DNA of 64,000 nucleotides, from positions 1,566,001-1,630,000 of the forward strand of contig WARS01001600.1 of NCBI GenBank assembly GCA_008933995.1, given 5' to 3'. Shown one piece after another: positions 1-12,066 of this stretch. Each line of letters opens with the position of its first letter. The first letter of the stretch is position 1. Origin of the DNA: Datnioides undecimradiatus (Eukaryota > Chordata > Actinopteri > Lobotiformes > Datnioididae). The notes under the pieces were generated by a model that searched no databases, was not told where the DNA came from, and worked only from the letters and a program-made list of their open reading frames with translations. The position numbers and the translations under genes are program-made.

Positions 1-1748
1 AATGAAACGGCATAAAAGGTCTATATAATGAACAGCTGGACCTGCTTTAACTTATAGTTTGAACAAACAAATGATGACATGACTGTGAAACGTTAAAAAG
101 GATCCCTCGTAGTGACGACCTATATAGTATCATATTGTAGTCATAGTGAAAGAACGTTATTACCAACCCTGCGGAGCACATTCTGCTAACGGTAGCAAAC
201 GGCACACACTCAAAGTCAGCAGCTATATTGGTGAACTTAGTGCAGCGCTCAGAGGCTGAGGAGTCAGATCAGTCCCTCAGGAGCTGGTGAAAAGCGAAAA
301 CACAGCGAGGAGGAGACAGGTGATGGGTCAGTTCCTCAGGTGCCGCAGACACCAGATGAACGCCGGTGTTCTGTGTCGGCGCGATGCGTAAAACAAGAAC
401 GTTTCCTCGGGCGTTGGACGCATCTGGTCTCGTGATGATTGGCGCCGATGTAAATGAACTCGTCGGTGCAGCCATGTTCACAGCCCGGTCTGAGAGTTAC
501 TAGTTAATCTTCTGAATCTTAAAGATGCAGACAGCATTCTGCAGGTTTCACCATCAGGTACTAACCTGAGGAACTGTCATGACCTGAGGAAACGTGACTT
601 GCTGCATTAATCTGATTTGACCTGATAACTAACTGATGAGTCACCTCTTCCTGTCCACCGTAAACATGAGTTTCCTTCACGGCTCTCTGTTTCCTCTTTG
701 CAAGTCAGCTGCAGCCTCTCTCTGTTGCATCTCCAGCCTTTTCTCTCCCTCGCTCTGCGTCCAGGCCTGATCTGCTGGCAGCGAGAAGTCCTTTTGTTTC
801 ATTCCACGGCGGCGCACTGTGCTTGTACGTGGCATCGCCTCAGTTTGTTTTGTGACTGATTGCTCATGAGTCAGTCCACATCTACAGGCAGGTCCACGGA
901 GATGCACCTTTTGTGGAGAGGGGCTGTGTAAAGAAGCCTGACTTGACACAAACACAGCTACATGTGCCAACCTTCATTGTGACTCTATTCTTCAGGCAGC
1001 ATCCACTCACCATCAAAACATTGGCAGGTTTCTATTTTACCCCTGCAGCTGTTGCCTGTCTTTGAAAGTAACTCACTTATGTGACTGAAGAGCGAACGAG
1101 TAGGGCGACCCACACCCTCTCCCACACAATAACGCGACAGAGAGAGAAGCGGGACAGTCAGAAAGAGAAAAGCAGCGACAGAGAGGTGGTTGAAAGCCGA
1201 GCAGGCGTGAATGAGGTCAATGAGTTCTTTATTCACTTCTCCCCTAACATGGTGTGTTTACGCACAAAGACGGCTGGGGTTATTAGGGGACAGGCTGACT
1301 GCAGTTTTCGTCTCTATCTCTAATGAAATCACTGGTCCATTTTTTAGGCAGTGAGGATAAAGTGCCATTCTCCCGCACCGGGAAGGGTGAGGAGACAGGC
1401 ACTGCTGTGCCCACTTCATTAGAATTTCCATTACTGCAGCGGCAGGAGTCACAATGAGCCGTGCTCTCGTGGCCCGCAGAGCAAACTTGTGTTGGTGTGT
1501 TTTTGCATGTGCGTGTGTGTTCGTGCCAGTGTGCAGCTGGCGGTGTGTGAATGTGACTGCGCAGTGACCCATCGGGCTGCGGATGCATGGTTGTGCGCAC
1601 ATGCAGCAGGATAGCGGGTGTCTGGCGAGCCTGGATCGTTATGAACGTGGACAAATGAATTTTCCTCTTCCTCTGCTGCTTCAATCAGGTAAATATCACC
1701 GTTGTAAACAAGCGGCGAGTCAATACTTCTGTGGAGCGTGAGGCTGCT
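1..1748. other. Gene-free sequence
   Basis: Unique-looking DNA with only short random open frames on both strands. No exon, RNA gene or repeat family was recognised. Confidence 0.6.
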
Positions 1749-1775
1749 TTCTGTCTGTCTGTCTGTCTGTCTGTC
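1749..1775. repeat. (CTGT)n tetranucleotide microsatellite
   Basis: About six tandem CTGT units. Confidence 0.9.
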
Positions 1776-1814
1776 ACTGTCTCCCTCCTGGCTGGTGGAG
1801 GCAGCGTCGTGGAA

Positions 1815-2165
1815 GAGCCACGGATTTGAAAAGATTATATGCTTTAGACGATTTCTCTGCCATTACCAGCTGGGCCAAGGCAATTAACCCGCTTCGTATG
1901 TTTCATCTGAGGCCGGAAAAAACAAAACAAGTTAATCTGTCCCAAGCTGCGGGGCCGTCACTCTATTAGTCCCACGCAAAGAGAGGAAGTTGGAAATTCA
2001 AGTTCAAACGGTGCTTTATTGCCTTCCCTTTTCCAATTAGTGGCTGCCATCTTGAACGTTAACAGGTTCTGAAAGTATGGGCTGATTACCTATGCAAATG
2101 AGCGGGAAGCTATAATAAAGCTGTCAACAGAAATAAACGGGTTTAACAAAAGGAGAGCGGCGCAG
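1815..2165. promoter_or_regulatory. Candidate conserved noncoding element
   Basis: A non-repetitive block with several homeodomain-type cores (GCAATTAACC, GTTAATC, CCAATTAG at 2033-2040) and a perfect octamer ATGCAAAT at 2092-2099, the POU-factor site. It has no coding character. Density of such motifs in unique AT-balanced DNA is typical of vertebrate developmental enhancers; conservation was not testable. Confidence 0.35.
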
Positions 2166-2254
2166 TCTTAAGCGTTTCCCCCCGGGGCTGAACAAGGAGC
2201 GACAGCACTCCTGAGCTGCTTCACGTTGCACCGGGAACGAAGTGACCAGGCTGT

Positions 2255-2370
2255 AACTCTGGACATGAGTTTAACCATTAATCATGAACGTTACAATTAA
2301 TCCTTCAGGGGGCACGTGGGCCATGACTAATTACAGATTATAATTTGAGTATTTATCATGCAGTTGTTTA
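2255..2370. promoter_or_regulatory. Candidate conserved noncoding element with E-box and TAATTA
   Basis: AACCATTAATC and ACAATTAATCC are followed by the palindromic E-box CACGTG at 2313-2318, then TAATTA at 2328-2333 and a further AT-rich tail. The motifs are seen directly; enhancer function is inferred. Confidence 0.35.
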
Positions 2371-3539
2371 GAGGAGGAAGACACCTGAGGAGCACACCAG
2401 CGTCCATCAGCAGGGGCAGCAGCTGGAGCGGAGCTTAAAGTCGTTTGTTTCTAACGAGCACAGTGCCCGGGTACGGGACGCTTCTGTACGTATACGATGA
2501 ACCGTCTGCATCACCCTGGTCTTGAACGCATAATAACGCTTATCTGATCAGGGTGAGCTTCCTGCCAAGTGAGAAGCTACAGATACAGCAGTTAGCCACC
2601 AGCTGCATGTAAGAGATTTCAACCTGATGATGACGGTTCAGCTAGAAAACAAGCAGGGGAGCCACTACCGGTGGAAGTGGTCTCTTTTGGCTCTGGTCTC
2701 CATCAGCTCCTGGGGAAGTATCTGGCTCTTGAGCTGCTAAACGCTCCACAGTGTTCACCAGCGAGCCTCCAACTCCGTATCCTGCAGCGACGTTGTTGAG
2801 CTCCTTCTGCCTGCTGTAGCCAAACGACACTACCTGAGCCACGAGAGTGAAGCAGGACAGTAAGTCTCACGTACGTGCTTTGGAGCCGAGGCGCATGCAT
2901 GTTTGCTAACCACTGCGGCTGTGACTCAGGTGTGAGAACAGGATGTTTGTCACTGGCAGTGCTGGTGGTTGAACTCAGATCTTTCCTGTGGAGCGTGCTG
3001 AGGTGTTCTTAGGCAAACCTCAAACTAATTTTGAAGACCAGGCGAGTACCTTGCATGCCGGCTCCTGTGCCGCTGGTGTGTGTGCCTGGGTGAATACGAG
3101 ACACTGCAAAGTGATTTGTACCGCTTTTACGTTAAAAGCACAATAAAAGCGAGGTCCGTTTATCTGCCCCCACCCCCACCACCCACAGTAAAAGGCACGG
3201 GGAGGTGGGCTGCCCATTCTCTATTAAGAGAATAAAATGATTTACTGTTGTGTAAATGACTTCCTTCAGTCAAGCTGAGCCAATCACAGAATCACAGAGG
3301 ACATGTTGTGAGAACGCGAGGGGAGAAAAATCACTTCATATTCAAAAATCAAATAACCTCCTCGAGTCTGCCGGGGGGCGACGCCTTTTACTTTGGTCTG
3401 AAAATTGAACTTATTCGATTAACATGTTTGCTTTCATCAGAAATTTCATTTCTTTCAAGTCTGCCTCCGTCTGCGTGTCGGTGTGTGCGCACACTGAGAA
3501 ACAGTGCCTCAGTAGATTTGCTGTCAGTGGGTGGCTCGC
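2371..3539. other. Gene-free sequence
   Basis: No convincing feature seen. Only short open frames, without family resemblance. Confidence 0.6.
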
Positions 3540-3970
3540 GTTAGGGTATTTGCAAAGCACATCCGCGCCCGTGAGGGGACTGCTACGCTAAAAATCACAT
3601 GTAGCTTATACCTCTGCCTACAAGACATTTTTAAATGTGCAGCCGTGCAGACGGGCCGCACTCGGGCAGACCTGCAGAGGAGACGCGCGACGAGAAACGG
3701 GGCGGGAACTCATCGCTCACATGTGCTTGTAATTATCGCTCCTGTAGGTGTGTGTGCTACAAAAGGAAGCTTTAATTGCACACTGTAACACCTATGCTAA
3801 TGAGGCACAACTTAATTGTTAACCTGGAAAAATGTAAATGCCTGCTTTTAAATGGGAATGAGCAATACGCCGTCTGTACCTATCTCCACCTGCTCAATTT
3901 GCTTCTACAATTCCCAGAGACGGCAGATAAGCACTGTACCGGGAGATAAAACGCTCCAGAGACGGGGGAG
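3540..3970. promoter_or_regulatory. Candidate conserved noncoding element
   Basis: Unique sequence with GCTTTAATTGCAC, the octamer variant ATGCTAAT near 3793, ACTTAATTGTTAACC and CATTTTTAAATG-type motifs. It is non-coding in all frames judged by eye. Conservation unknown. Confidence 0.33.
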
Positions 3971-4049
3971 TTGAACGCTGTACACCGTGATGTGGAACAG
4001 CATGGTGCAAAAACAATGCACGCTTAGCTGGATGGTTAGAAGCGTGATG

Positions 4050-4320
4050 AGTTAGATTCAAGGAAATGAAGGAGGGAACAGGGGGGGGGGGAAATTGGGA
4101 GGCGAGGCAGCGACGGTGTGAAAGCAGAAAAAGCGCCAGCAGAGAGGGAGCTGCTAAGTAGACGAGGGGAAATAAGAATGAGAGGTGAGAGAAACTGTAA
4201 TGCATGGAATAACAAACAAAACAAGGTGAGAGAACGCAAGCGAGCCTGGGAAGGTGAGAGAGATGGCGAGATGGGAAGGTGGAGAAGACAAGTGAGATGG
4301 AGAGAGAAAGAATCTGGTTA
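4050..4320. repeat. Polypurine-rich stretch
   Basis: The plus strand is dominated by A and G (GGAGGGAA, a run of ten G near 4081-4090, then GAGAGAGATGG and GGAGAAGACAAG). Low-complexity DNA. The open frames on both strands here owe their length to this bias. Confidence 0.7.
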
Positions 4321-4406
4321 AGCTTCTCGACATGTTTGGTCCTCTTTGCTTCTCTGGGGTGTCCCATGCTTTCAGATGAGGCCTGCAGAAAGTAAGAAAG
4401 ACAGGG

Positions 4407-4410
4407 CGTG

Positions 4411-4441
<31 letters not shown>

Positions 4442-4480
4442 CTGTGTGCGTGTGTCTGTGTGTGTGCGTGTGTGTGTGTC
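4407..4480. repeat. (TG)n imperfect microsatellite
   Basis: TG repeats interrupted by CG and TC steps over about 70 bp. Confidence 0.9.
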
Positions 4481-7400
4481 TGTGCTTCTGTCAGTGGAGC
4501 ACATCAGCGTGGATGTGGTCATGCTGTTGTGTTTTACAGGATAAGGTCCCGATTTCACCGGTGGACACATTGTTGGCGGCAGCACACTGTGACATTTCAA
4601 ACACCACGAGGTGTTCAAGGTGACCGTGACCTACAGGAGGTCTCTGCTGAGCAACAAATAAATACGCTGTTGATGAGGTAAACAACTCTTTATGAAATTA
4701 AAGGAGTGTCCTGCTTTCAGTCAACCACGGCCTCAGGTTCCCGCCTGCGGAAGGTAATACGCGCAATACGGGTGTCACCCATTCATTACAGTACAACACA
4801 CATAAACCAAAGACGTGCTCCAACATGCCGGCTCATAAGGCCTTTGCACACGCACACACTCGACACCACGGTGACCTGAGCTGCTTCACTCAGAGCTTTG
4901 AGCTGCGCGGTTTAATAAAGTTTGACAGTTGTTGTTGAACAGCTTAAATCCTGCATGATTCGGCTCTTTGGGCCTGAGCTGATGGACAGCAGTGTTTGCA
5001 TTAGTTGCTAATGTTGCTAACATGCCTGCTAACACACACACACACACAATTGGCAGCATGTTGACATTGCAGATTAAATGTTTCCACGTCTGTCTCTTAT
5101 AATGCACCCCGGCGGTTTTCCCTGCATTATTCACTTTCACTCTTCCTCCCCATCATTCACATCAACACCCATTTAGATCCCACCCCCAACACTGAGACAA
5201 AACACCCTCACTGGCTTCAGCGCAGTGTCACCTCATCCCACTACACCTCCCATCCTCACTACTTTTATCAGTGACAGACCTGCTTCTCGGTGAAAGTGCA
5301 ACGCTGAAGGAGAATATAATGTCAGGGCTGCCTTGGCATTTCCCCCTCTTCACGTTCTCCTTGCCAAGCGTTTGCTCTGCTCTGCCATTTCCATGCAAGC
5401 CGCCGACTCACAGCCCAGCCCACCAGCATCTCCTGCGCTGGCCAGGAAAAGTAGATTACAGAGAGAAAATGTCATAAACTCTATGGAGAGGTAGCATAGG
5501 TTGTCAATTATACATGTGCCGCTGTGCTGCTATCTCTGCCTCGCTCTCTCTCCGCCCACTCCAAGCGACTTGGCCGAGGCTGCCCCGTTTCCTCCTCTCC
5601 TCCTCGCCACGCTATCTCTGTTTAGGTCTGACATCTGTCTTTTATCGCGTTGCCACATGCGCACACTCGCGCTCAAAACACACAACCGCGCGCACACACA
5701 CGGCATCCCACACGGGCGCCGGAGGAGAAGAGAGACGGCCGTCACAACTGAGCCCAAAATATTCTGACAGGTTAGAATCCAGCGTGGTCGGCGCAGCGAG
5801 GCGATGGAGAGCTGTGTTGCAGGAGATGGAAGCGTGTACGTCTGCATGCAGATGGCTCTATAAATAAACTACCTCAGAGGGACGCGCAGAGAGAAATGAA
5901 ACTGGTGCAAAGAGCAGGGCTTTGCTTCTAAGAAACAGGCAGTTCTGGTAGGATTTCCCTTCGCGCCGAGCGTGTTTGGACTGATTTTGCTTTTCTTTCA
6001 TGATTTTTCTAACTCTCGTTGTTAACGGCACCACGCAAACCCACGGTGCTCCAAATAATCACAGCAATACATCTTAAAACCTTCAAATCGAAGCTTCTCG
6101 TGAGCTCAGCAGAGACACATCTTCACTGCATTAAACCGCTGTCCATGAAACGCCGGTGAGGACGTCACCTGTGTCAGTCCACAGCGCAGCTAACTCAGCC
6201 CACTCAGGGCCACAGAGCAGGCTCAAACATTTTGGCCAAGGTTTGGAAAAGGGTTAGCATGCTAGGTTTAAAGCAAGCACATCAGTGAGGGCTAAATGTG
6301 AATCCATTACAGCGACTCAGCGTCTGAGATCACTCTCGTGTTGCAGGTGCAACATGTCAGTACAAAGCAGACGCAGCCTTTATAGGCTGTAACAGCAGGA
6401 GCACACAGAAGACCAGGGGATGCTCCCACAGATGCAGGCCAGTGTGCCTCAGTATTCACCACAACAGTCAACTATGTAACCGCAGAGCAACTCAAACACA
6501 CAGACATGTTCTGCTAGAACCAGTGCAACTTACCCGTTCCAGGAGTGAGAAGACCTCCAGCGTCCATCGGGGATAAACGTCCACAAATCCAGTTAGAAGG
6601 AGAGCTCCTGGCTCATAATCAGCTGCTTTCCTTCAGCATCTACAGTAATCCATGTGGTTGATTGGTGTGCACAGTGCAAACAGGAAGTGCAGGCAGCAAG
6701 CTTTCCACAGGGCAGATTTGTAAACATGTAAACAAAGTGTTGGCCAGTTTGCAAAAAGACTAAAAGTAGATAAAAGCCTGAATCGATCAAAGAGGCGGCA
6801 GAGGGAAAATGGCAGGTATGTGTAGTGAAGAGGAAGCTCACCTGCAGGTGACCAGGAAGCTGGAGGTCAGGTGACTGGGGAATAGTGGGCGGAGCTTGGG
6901 CCACACTGAACAGGTAAGACAGGCCAATGCCCTAAAACTGATCAGAGTAAGGCTCCATCGCTCTGCACCAGCTGACTCTGACGGGAACATGTGGGGCTTA
7001 AAGTTGCCAAGGAGACAAGTTCACTTTCACCTGCAGTTTTATTTATTAATTCATTTATTTATTTATGATGACTTACTATAAAACGTTTTTTGTCAACAGT
7101 ATTTTTTATTTGGCTCTTTTTATCAAAAAGCGTATTTTCACTCCTTTCATCATGAGCACATCCTCCAGTTTAAAAGAAATTGCAAACATGGCCGAGTCGT
7201 GTTTTACTGGCCAGATATTATATTTATGCTATTTATTCCTCTCAGAGCAGCTTTCACTCACCGCATGTCCCTGCTTCTGTCTTTTAATGCAGCTTTGGAG
7301 AAATAAGAGCTGGTGTTTTATTATTTGATTAATGCAGGCTTATGGCTCAAATGTTATTTTCATTTTGAGAGCAAGACTTCAAGAGAGCTGAACACACTGC

Positions 7401-9508
7401 ACGGCAGAACACATGTGCGGCATTTACACAACAGCTGCAGATACGCACAATGCAACCAAATACACAGAGTTGGTGCTAATCATCTGCCTGTGCATGTGCA
7501 AAGCAGAGAAACAGAGGGGAACTGTGCACAGACACAGCTTTAATACAGAAATACCCGTTCTGTTTGCGTACGTGCAGCTTGTTTGCATTTACAGTGCTTT
7601 TGTTTATTAGTACTGTGTTTTGTAAATGCTGCAGGTGTCGTCCACAGAGTGCGTTTAGCAGCTCGGATGCAGTGGAAACGCAGCATCTATCCTGACTTGA
7701 AGCAGCTCACGCACATTTTTTAATCTTAAAAACACTCGTCATGCAAATGAAGCCGCTTCACAGCGTTCCTCTCCGTCTCTCGGGAGCTATCAGAGGGGTC
7801 CGGTGATTAACCTTGAGCTCTGAGAAGTCACTTGAACATGTTTCATAACAGTGTGCTGCACTGAATGTGATAATCATGCCGACACAAGTGTAGGCAGTCT
7901 ATTGTCGGGGAGCGACACGGAATAAAAATATGTGCATTTCTATGAGTAGTCGCAGGAGAACGGGGGAATATGAGAGTGTGCTCGTGTGAACGCGGCGTGC
8001 CCGAGTGCTCGGGAGGTTTTCTTCCAGCGTGACAATCCTGCATGTTGTTGAAGGCTGCCTTCTCTGCACTGAGGCCAGCAAACAAATTCCACAGGCACCC
8101 AGGGATCCAGCTTTTCCTCTTGATTAATCATCATCAGGCCTGAGTGGAGCTCCGGCTTTCAGGTTTGCTCTCAGACTTGCTCCACTCATTCATGAGTTCC
8201 CGGTGTGAAATGAGCAAATGAATGGGCTTTCTGCACGTTGCGTGGTGATGGTCCCAGGAGACGGCACAGATCATTCTGCGGCATGACTTGTGTCAGTGAA
8301 CTGTCAGTTTGTGTTTCTCTGAATGGAAACTTTGGTTTTTGGCTTCGCTTTGGTTCGTCTGTGAAACAGCAGACAGCAGGAACGCCCCTTTAATAAGATG
8401 CATCAGTGTGAAAAAGGAGCTGTGATCCAAACTCACATGCAGATAAATGCCTCTTGGTTTTATATTCGGACATTTCTTCCAGGCATATCCTGAAATGTAA
8501 TCTGTGTTGTGCAACAGCCTATAAAAACAACAAACCCCATATTTCTCACGCTGCAACAGACACCACCTCAGAGGCTGGTCAGCAGAACCTGCAGAGCATG
8601 TCTAGCCACGGTCATCACGACAGGCAGAGATTCAGCAGAAACCTTTACATCCTTTAGGAAACCAAAGACATAAAGACAAAACACAGCGCATGATGAGCAT
8701 GATGTGCATTTTATTCATAAATGTCGTGCGTCTCTCTCTCTCGGCAGCAAAGCAGAGCAGAGCAGAGCAGATCTCCATATATCAGATCAATCTGGGATAG
8801 AATCGGCCTCTCATCCATTTCTCCGGCCTTTCATCCGTCGGCCCACTTCAAGCCACGCTTGCAGGCGTCTCACCCTGAGTGTTAATCTACAGAATCTCTG
8901 ATAAAGAGATTTGTTGCAGTTCAAAAGCCGGAGCAGGAGATCAGAGAGAAAAACAAAAAGTGGATGAAACAGATGATAAAGACAGACGAGAGACCGACGA
9001 GAGACTTAAAGGAAGAGCAGGTCTCTGTGTAGAACTCATCAGTGTGGCCATCTATCTGTTTACAGCACGGTGTGAGTGCAGTGAGTGATGCCCGGCAGGT
9101 CTGAGCTCTGTCACTGTGCCATCTCCCTTATACACGTGGCGCCTGGCTGCTGGGGAAATGCCAGCGCAGAGTATTGGGCCAAAGTAACTTCTGCAGGGGG
9201 ACACGATGGCGGGAGAGTGATTTCACAGCAGAAGGGGCAGGATAGCTGCTACAACACGGGGGGAATTGCTCGTTATGGTTGGCGCTGGAGTGAACCACAC
9301 ACCTACCAATGTGTGTGCACATGTGTGCACGTGTGTTTGTGTGTCCATTACAGTCTATTGGATCCATATCCTCTGCACCCCCTGCAGCAGTGTAACGATC
9401 GGCCAGTCTGAAGTTGGATCCGGCCCGTTCAATGGCCTGAGCACGATGACACACTCATGTGGATGATCTACTGCACCTCTCCCCTCCAGACACATAGTAC
9501 ACATACAT

Positions 9509-9509
<1 letters not shown>
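4481..9509. other. Gene-free sequence
   Basis: Five kilobases in which no exon, RNA gene or named repeat was recognised. Minor (CA)n runs at about 5033-5048 and an AT-rich stretch at 7030-7330 without structure. Open frames are short and unlike known families. Confidence 0.55.

Positions 9510-9510
<1 letters not shown>

Positions 9511-9569
<59 letters not shown>
9511..9569. repeat. (CA)n microsatellite
   Basis: About 29 uninterrupted AC units. Confidence 0.95.
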
Positions 9570-9570
<1 letters not shown>

Positions 9571-9599
9571 TTAACAGATTGGACTGCCTCCACACACAC

Positions 9600-10210
9600 A
9601 AAGGCCCAATGTGATAAGCATTGATCGTGGTGTTCGGCTCATATCACTAATAGATGTTCCACGGCCCCGCGTCGTTGTTTCCAAATGATCTCCCCGGTTA
9701 TGGCACTAAAGGGCCAGTCCGCCGCAAAACCACAGAGATAAATCCTCAGCCCGCTCTCCGCCATTGGCCGACGCTGGCATCATCCGTCATGGTGCTGCAG
9801 CGACGCCTCCATAATCCCCTTCATACTGTCTGGAATGATTCCAGTTCTTAAAATAGTGTCAGGGACTCGGAGGAAGGTACGGCGCGCTAAGAGAAAAGGA
9901 AACGGAGGCGAGGACGGGAGAGAGTATGAAAGGCAGAAAAAATGACTGCGGTAGCGCGGTAAAGAGGGCTCCTATTAGGGCAGTGGAGGGAGAAATATTG
10001 GCCAGTGTAGCCCCGTACCATTTGTCCTCGTCAGGATCTTAAATAGAATCGGGATCAATTATTCATAGGGTCTATAACTGGCAATAAATGTTAGCTGAGA
10101 CAGTGCGGCTTGGGCCAGGGGGGAGGCAGGAAAGCAAGGTTAGAAGCAGTTACAGAGGGCCAAGTTTAAAAGTCTGGACAAAACAGCTGAATAACCAATT
10201 ATAGTTCAGA
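9600..10210. promoter_or_regulatory. Candidate conserved noncoding element(s)
   Basis: Unique block ending in a compact AT-rich core at 10040-10100 with GGATCAATTATTCATAGGG and GGCAATAAATG motifs. It has no coding signal. It looks like a regulatory element; conservation not testable. Confidence 0.33.
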
Positions 10211-10313
10211 GCTGGAAGTGACATTTAAAAGCCCCTTTTGCGTGTTTGATGTGCCACTTTAACCGCGTGATAATCTGTGGAAACGCAGTGCAGCCCCGAG
10301 CCCAGAGACACCG

Positions 10314-10335
10314 CAACAACAACAACAACAACAGC
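10314..10335. repeat. (CAA)n microsatellite
   Basis: About six CAA units followed by CAG. Confidence 0.85.
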
Positions 10336-10449
10336 AGCACGTCGGCTCAGCGTGAGCGGCCCTGCTGAGGCTAACGGTTCCACACCGGACTCATCACCTG
10401 GAGCTCCGGAGCAGTGAATCACACGAGGCCGAGGCGTCGCCGTCTTGTG

Positions 10450-10770
10450 AGGTTCAGTTATGGATTATTCAGTTATTCATTCTGAATCGCAGCTGAAAAA
10501 ACAGGCAGACTGAGATGAGAGTCTGAAATCACCCGCGTGTCCTCGATAGACATCATCCCAGCGTACGCGCTGACTGTAAGCAGGCTTATGAGACATAAAG
10601 GAGCGGCGGAGGTTCATAAAATTTGGACTTTTACATTTACGGCAGCTGTTTTTGAGGGGACCGAGGACACCTGTTACTATGGATACCGTTCGACTATTAG
10701 AATCGCTGGAAACCTGCACTCGCAATACAGGGGAGTCATCGATCAGGCGGCTACTGTGACATGACACTTA
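10450..10770. promoter_or_regulatory. Candidate conserved noncoding element
   Basis: Unique sequence with GGATTATTCAGTTATTCATTC, CATAAAATTTGGAC and GGCAGCTG motifs. Both strands have a frame of about 75-96 codons open here, but neither resembles a known protein or shows flanking splice sites. Confidence 0.3.
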
Positions 10771-12018
10771 TGACACTTGTAACACGCCACATAACGGTTT
10801 TCATTGTAATGAGTGTGTATCAGCGCACAAGGGATAATGACAGCATTTGGAAAAACAGCATTAATTATCAGAGTTTCTGATTATTCAACGTTTTCTTGCA
10901 CCTTTCTCACAAAAACAACGTTAATGCGATGAATCCAACCTAATCCCCTTTACACTATCGGTGATGGGGGCTACTGGGCGGGGGTCAGACGAGATGGAGG
11001 AGGCAAGAAGCGCGGGACTTTGACAGCACAGACCAGGGTTTGGATCCTGAGTCCCGTGTGATGTTAGTTTAGGCAGCAAAAGCACTTTGGTGAGAGGGAA
11101 GCTCTGTGTCATCACACTGTGGGTAGCAAATGCAAATGAACAAGGTTTAACTTCCCTCCGTGCTGCCTGCACCCAGAGCTCATCTGCTCCAGGGCTGTTG
11201 TTCGAACCACAGATTATGGTTCTGCATCTCTTATGCGCCCGCCTCCACGGATCGAAAGAGGGGCAGCCCACGAAACTCAGATCAGCCTCTCACTGCGGTG
11301 CCTCAAATGTCTCAGAGACGCATCTTAACGTTTGTGAGCAGGCCGCCATTACACTTCCTGTTTTGATTGAGCTAAAACCAGCAAAACCACCACCCGAGGA
11401 TTTCCACTGCTAGACGAGAAGGGAGCACCGCAGCCCTGTCTCCCTTCCTCTGGCCATGTGGCAGCAGTTTGAAAAGCACTTGTGTCTCTCTGCTCCACAG
11501 ACAGCTCAGCAGTGTGAGGTGACCTTCTCTGCAGCAGTGAAATACTTCGTTAAGGTTACAAAGAGACTGTGGGCATTAAAAGATGTAATTAAAGTGCAAA
11601 GCAAACAGACTGTCAGTGATTATTGTACTGACACGTTCATTATCAACACAATGTGACCTGCCAGGTGCATTAATTAATGATAAAACATCATCCTGTTGTG
11701 CAGAGGATTAGTATATAAATGTCATTTTTGGGAGAATCTGATTGGATGACTCTGATTGGCTGTGCTCACATACAAGTTGCGATTAAAATTGAGTTGCTGC
11801 AGCCACCCCAAGACAGTTTGCCTCACCAGCCAGGAGGGAAAGCTTAAAGATTACAGCGTGCGACCAGGATATGCTGAAGCTGAATGACTGAACAGTATTT
11901 AACGATGTTCAAAACATGCCACACAAACTGCGCCTGCTGCATTTAAGCACCGTGTAGTGTGAGCAGCTGCAGCACAAACCATTATGTCGCAAATAAAGAT
12001 GCAGTTATTCCTACAAAG
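10771..12018. other. Gene-free sequence
   Basis: No feature recognised. Open frames of up to about 115 codons on both strands are without family resemblance. Confidence 0.55.

Positions 12019-12019
<1 letters not shown>

Positions 12020-12064
<45 letters not shown>
12020..12064. repeat. (CA)n microsatellite
   Basis: About 22 CA units. Confidence 0.95.

Positions 12065-12066
<2 letters not shown>

Noticed and set aside
3894-4681. Open frames of 111-157 codons around 4.0-4.7 kb
   Set aside because: They arise from the polypurine stretch and the (TG)n repeat, which lack stop codons in most frames.
11200-11225. TTCGAACC-like tRNA T-arm motif near 11,200
   Set aside because: No A-box or cloverleaf could be built around it.
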